Assembly: GCA_001464255.1 (NCBI GenBank)
Contig: LNFD01000302.1
Span: 1-5,989 of the forward strand
From: Actinomycetales bacterium Ga0077552
Lineage (GTDB): Bacteria; Actinomycetota; Actinomycetes; Actinomycetales; Microbacteriaceae
DNA length: 5,989 nt
Reading direction: 5' to 3'
Under the pieces are notes generated by a model. The model was not told the origin of the DNA, searched no databases, and saw only the letters and a list, made by a program, of their open reading frames with translations. Shown piece after piece: positions 4,943-5,989 of this stretch. Position 1 is the stretch's first letter, and every line of letters starts with the position of its first letter. Position numbers and translations under genes: made by a program.

Positions 4943-5308
4943 ATGTCGTTGTTCGAGCACGTGGGGGGCGCTGAGGGCGTTCGGCGATTCGTCGACGAGC
5001 TCACGCAGCGCCTGACCGACGATCCCGAACTCGGTCCCCTCTTCGAGGGCGTCGAGGGGTCGACCCTGCGCGCGCATCGCGAGCACTATCTCGCCGCCAT
5101 CCTCGATGGCCCCGAGAACTACAGCGGCCGCGGGCTGCGCGAGGCGCACCGGCCGCTCGGCCTCACCGATGCGCACCTCGACCGCTTCCTCGTCATCGCC
5201 GACGAGAGCCTGGTCGCGACGGGGGCTCCGCCCGCGGCCGTCACCGAGGTGCTCGAGCTGCTCGAGCGCCTGAGGCCGGTCATCGTGACCCCGGGCCCCC
5301 TCGCGTGA
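4943..5308 (+). CDS. Group I (TrHbN-type) truncated haemoglobin with an atypical distal pocket
   Basis: The 121-residue protein is a truncated globin of the 2-over-2 helix type, binding haem and usually handling O2 or NO in the cytoplasm. It opens SLFEHVGG (2-9), as in group I. The DDPELGPLF segment (26-34) places Phe34 at CD1, DGPENYSGR (55-63) matches the GGPxxYxGR loop, and EAHRPLGL (67-74) gives His69 as the proximal F8 haem ligand. The length is normal for the group without an N-terminal extension. Aligning by eye with Mycobacterium tuberculosis TrHbN puts Thr21 where B10 Tyr is usual, Leu42 at E7 and Arg46 where E11 Gln is usual, so the normal ligand-stabilising pair is absent. The gene is divergent from the dehydrogenase lipoprotein, and its last 29 bp overlap the convergent gene. 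Confidence 0.9.
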   Translation: MSLFEHVGGAEGVRRFVDELTQRLTDDPELGPLFEGVEGSTLRAHREHYLAAILDGPENYSGRGLREAHRPLGLTDAHLDRFLVIADESLVATGAPPAAVTEVLELLERLRPVIVTPGPLA

Positions 5309-5989
5309 ACAGGCTCGTCGCCGGCGCGGGCGAGGGCACCGCTGTCTGATCGCTCACGACGGGCGCACCGGCGATCCAGTTGACGAGCTCCCGGCCGGCG
5401 ATGACCGCGGCCGGGTGCGGCCCGCGCGCCATGAGGCGCGGCATCCAGTCGAGGGGCAGCGCCGAGGCCGAGGCGATGAGCACGACGTTGCCGAACCGGC
5501 GGCCCTTGAGCACGCTCGTCTCGGCGAGCGCCGCCACGTCGTCGAGCACGAGCCGCAGCGTCGCCGCCTGCCCGCGCGCGAAGGCGAGCCCCGGCCCGTC
5601 GGCGACGTTGACGGCGATGATGCCGCCCGGGGCGAGGAAGGCCGCGACCTCGCGATAGAACTCGGCGCTCGTGACGTGGGCGGGGATGCGCGCGCCGCTG
5701 AAGACGTCGACCACGACGAGGTCGACGGCGCCGTGCAGGGCGGCGGGCAGGCGGGCGAGCATCGCGCGGGCATCCCCGTAGCGAACCCTGATGCCCGACT
5801 GCGTGGGCAGCGGCAGGTGCTCGCGCACGAAGCCGTCGAGCGCCTCATCGAGCTCGATCACCTGCTGGCGCGATCCGGGCCGCGTCGCGTGGATGTAGCG
5901 CGGCAGCGTGAGCGCCCCCGCCCCGAGGTGCAGGGCGGTCATCGGCTGGCCGGGGTCGCCCCACTCGTCGATGACGTGCCCGATGCGCT
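5280..5989 (-). CDS. Spermidine-synthase-like Rossmann methyltransferase-fold protein, 5' part off the right edge
   Basis: The visible 235 residues continue in frame to the right edge, so the N-terminus is missing. The ATG at 5940-5942 is internal: upstream codons read RIGHVIDEWGDPGQP, typical sequence just before the family's first motif. Counting from that Met: the nucleotide-binding loop ALHLGAGALTLPRY (3-16), an acidic strand end VIELDEAL (28-35), a YGDARAML segment (55-62), VDLVVVDVFSGARIPAHVTSAEFY (73-96), and a PGGIIAVNVADG strand (105-116). These match proteins annotated as spermidine synthases in actinobacteria. The catalytic D-x-x-D of true aminopropyltransferases is only half kept: Asp79 is present, Ser82 replaces the second Asp. 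Polyamine synthesis is therefore doubtful, and a methyltransferase-like or other role is possible. The 3' end overlaps the globin gene tail to tail by 29 bp. Confidence 0.87.
   Translation of the reverse strand, partial: RIGHVIDEWGDPGQPMTALHLGAGALTLPRYIHATRPGSRQQVIELDEALDGFVREHLPLPTQSGIRVRYGDARAMLARLPAALHGAVDLVVVDVFSGARIPAHVTSAEFYREVAAFLAPGGIIAVNVADGPGLAFARGQAATLRLVLDDVAALAETSVLKGRRFGNVVLIASASALPLDWMPRLMARGPHPAAVIAGRELVNWIAGAPVVSDQTAVPSPAPATSLFTRGGPGSR

Noticed and set aside
3729..5015. Plus-strand open frame of 428 codons opposite the dehydrogenase
   Set aside because: The opposite strand carries intact lipobox and dehydrogenase motifs; this frame is Arg/Ala/Asp repeats from reverse-complemented GC-rich codons.

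Overview
The window is very GC-rich (visibly around 70% G+C), with G/C-ending codons, frequent GTG starts and short intergenic gaps. Together with the gene families present (DUF1684, DUF427, a group I truncated haemoglobin, a spermidine-synthase-like methyltransferase fold, an actinobacterial-style DEAD-box helicase), this points to an actinobacterial chromosome, probably Microbacteriaceae or a close relative. The taxonomic call is inference. I see no tRNA, rRNA, CRISPR array, insertion sequence or phage gene.

Layout. Positions 1-798 (minus) hold the N-terminal 266 residues of a DEAD-box RNA helicase that runs off the left edge. It is preceded by a roughly 245-nt leader (799-1044) that can fold into two adjacent hairpins. 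Next come two translationally coupled minus-strand genes, a START/SRPBCC-like protein (1733-2230) and a DUF1684 protein (1080-1736). Only 35 bp separate them from a divergent plus-strand gene (2266-2829) for a shortened ComB-like protein, followed by a DUF427 protein (2873-3175). A GC-rich hairpin sits at the convergent junction with a minus-strand SprT-like zinc metalloprotein (3206-3667). Upstream of that, on the same strand, is a lipoprotein of the PQQ glucose/sorbosone dehydrogenase family (3696-4826). A divergent promoter region then leads to a group I truncated haemoglobin (4943-5308, plus). Its 3' end overlaps the 3' end of a minus-strand spermidine-synthase-like gene that continues past the right edge (5280->5989).

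The genes do not form an obvious pathway. The window reads as ordinary core-genome territory with many short, independently transcribed units, and I found no convincing new multi-gene system. The observations most worth following are: the structured helicase leader; start codons lying exactly 6 nt after a -10-like hexamer with no Shine-Dalgarno sequence (probable leaderless mRNAs, including a divergent pair 35 bp apart); the ComB-like protein that lacks its catalytic core segments; and the truncated haemoglobin with both usual distal haem-pocket polar residues replaced.
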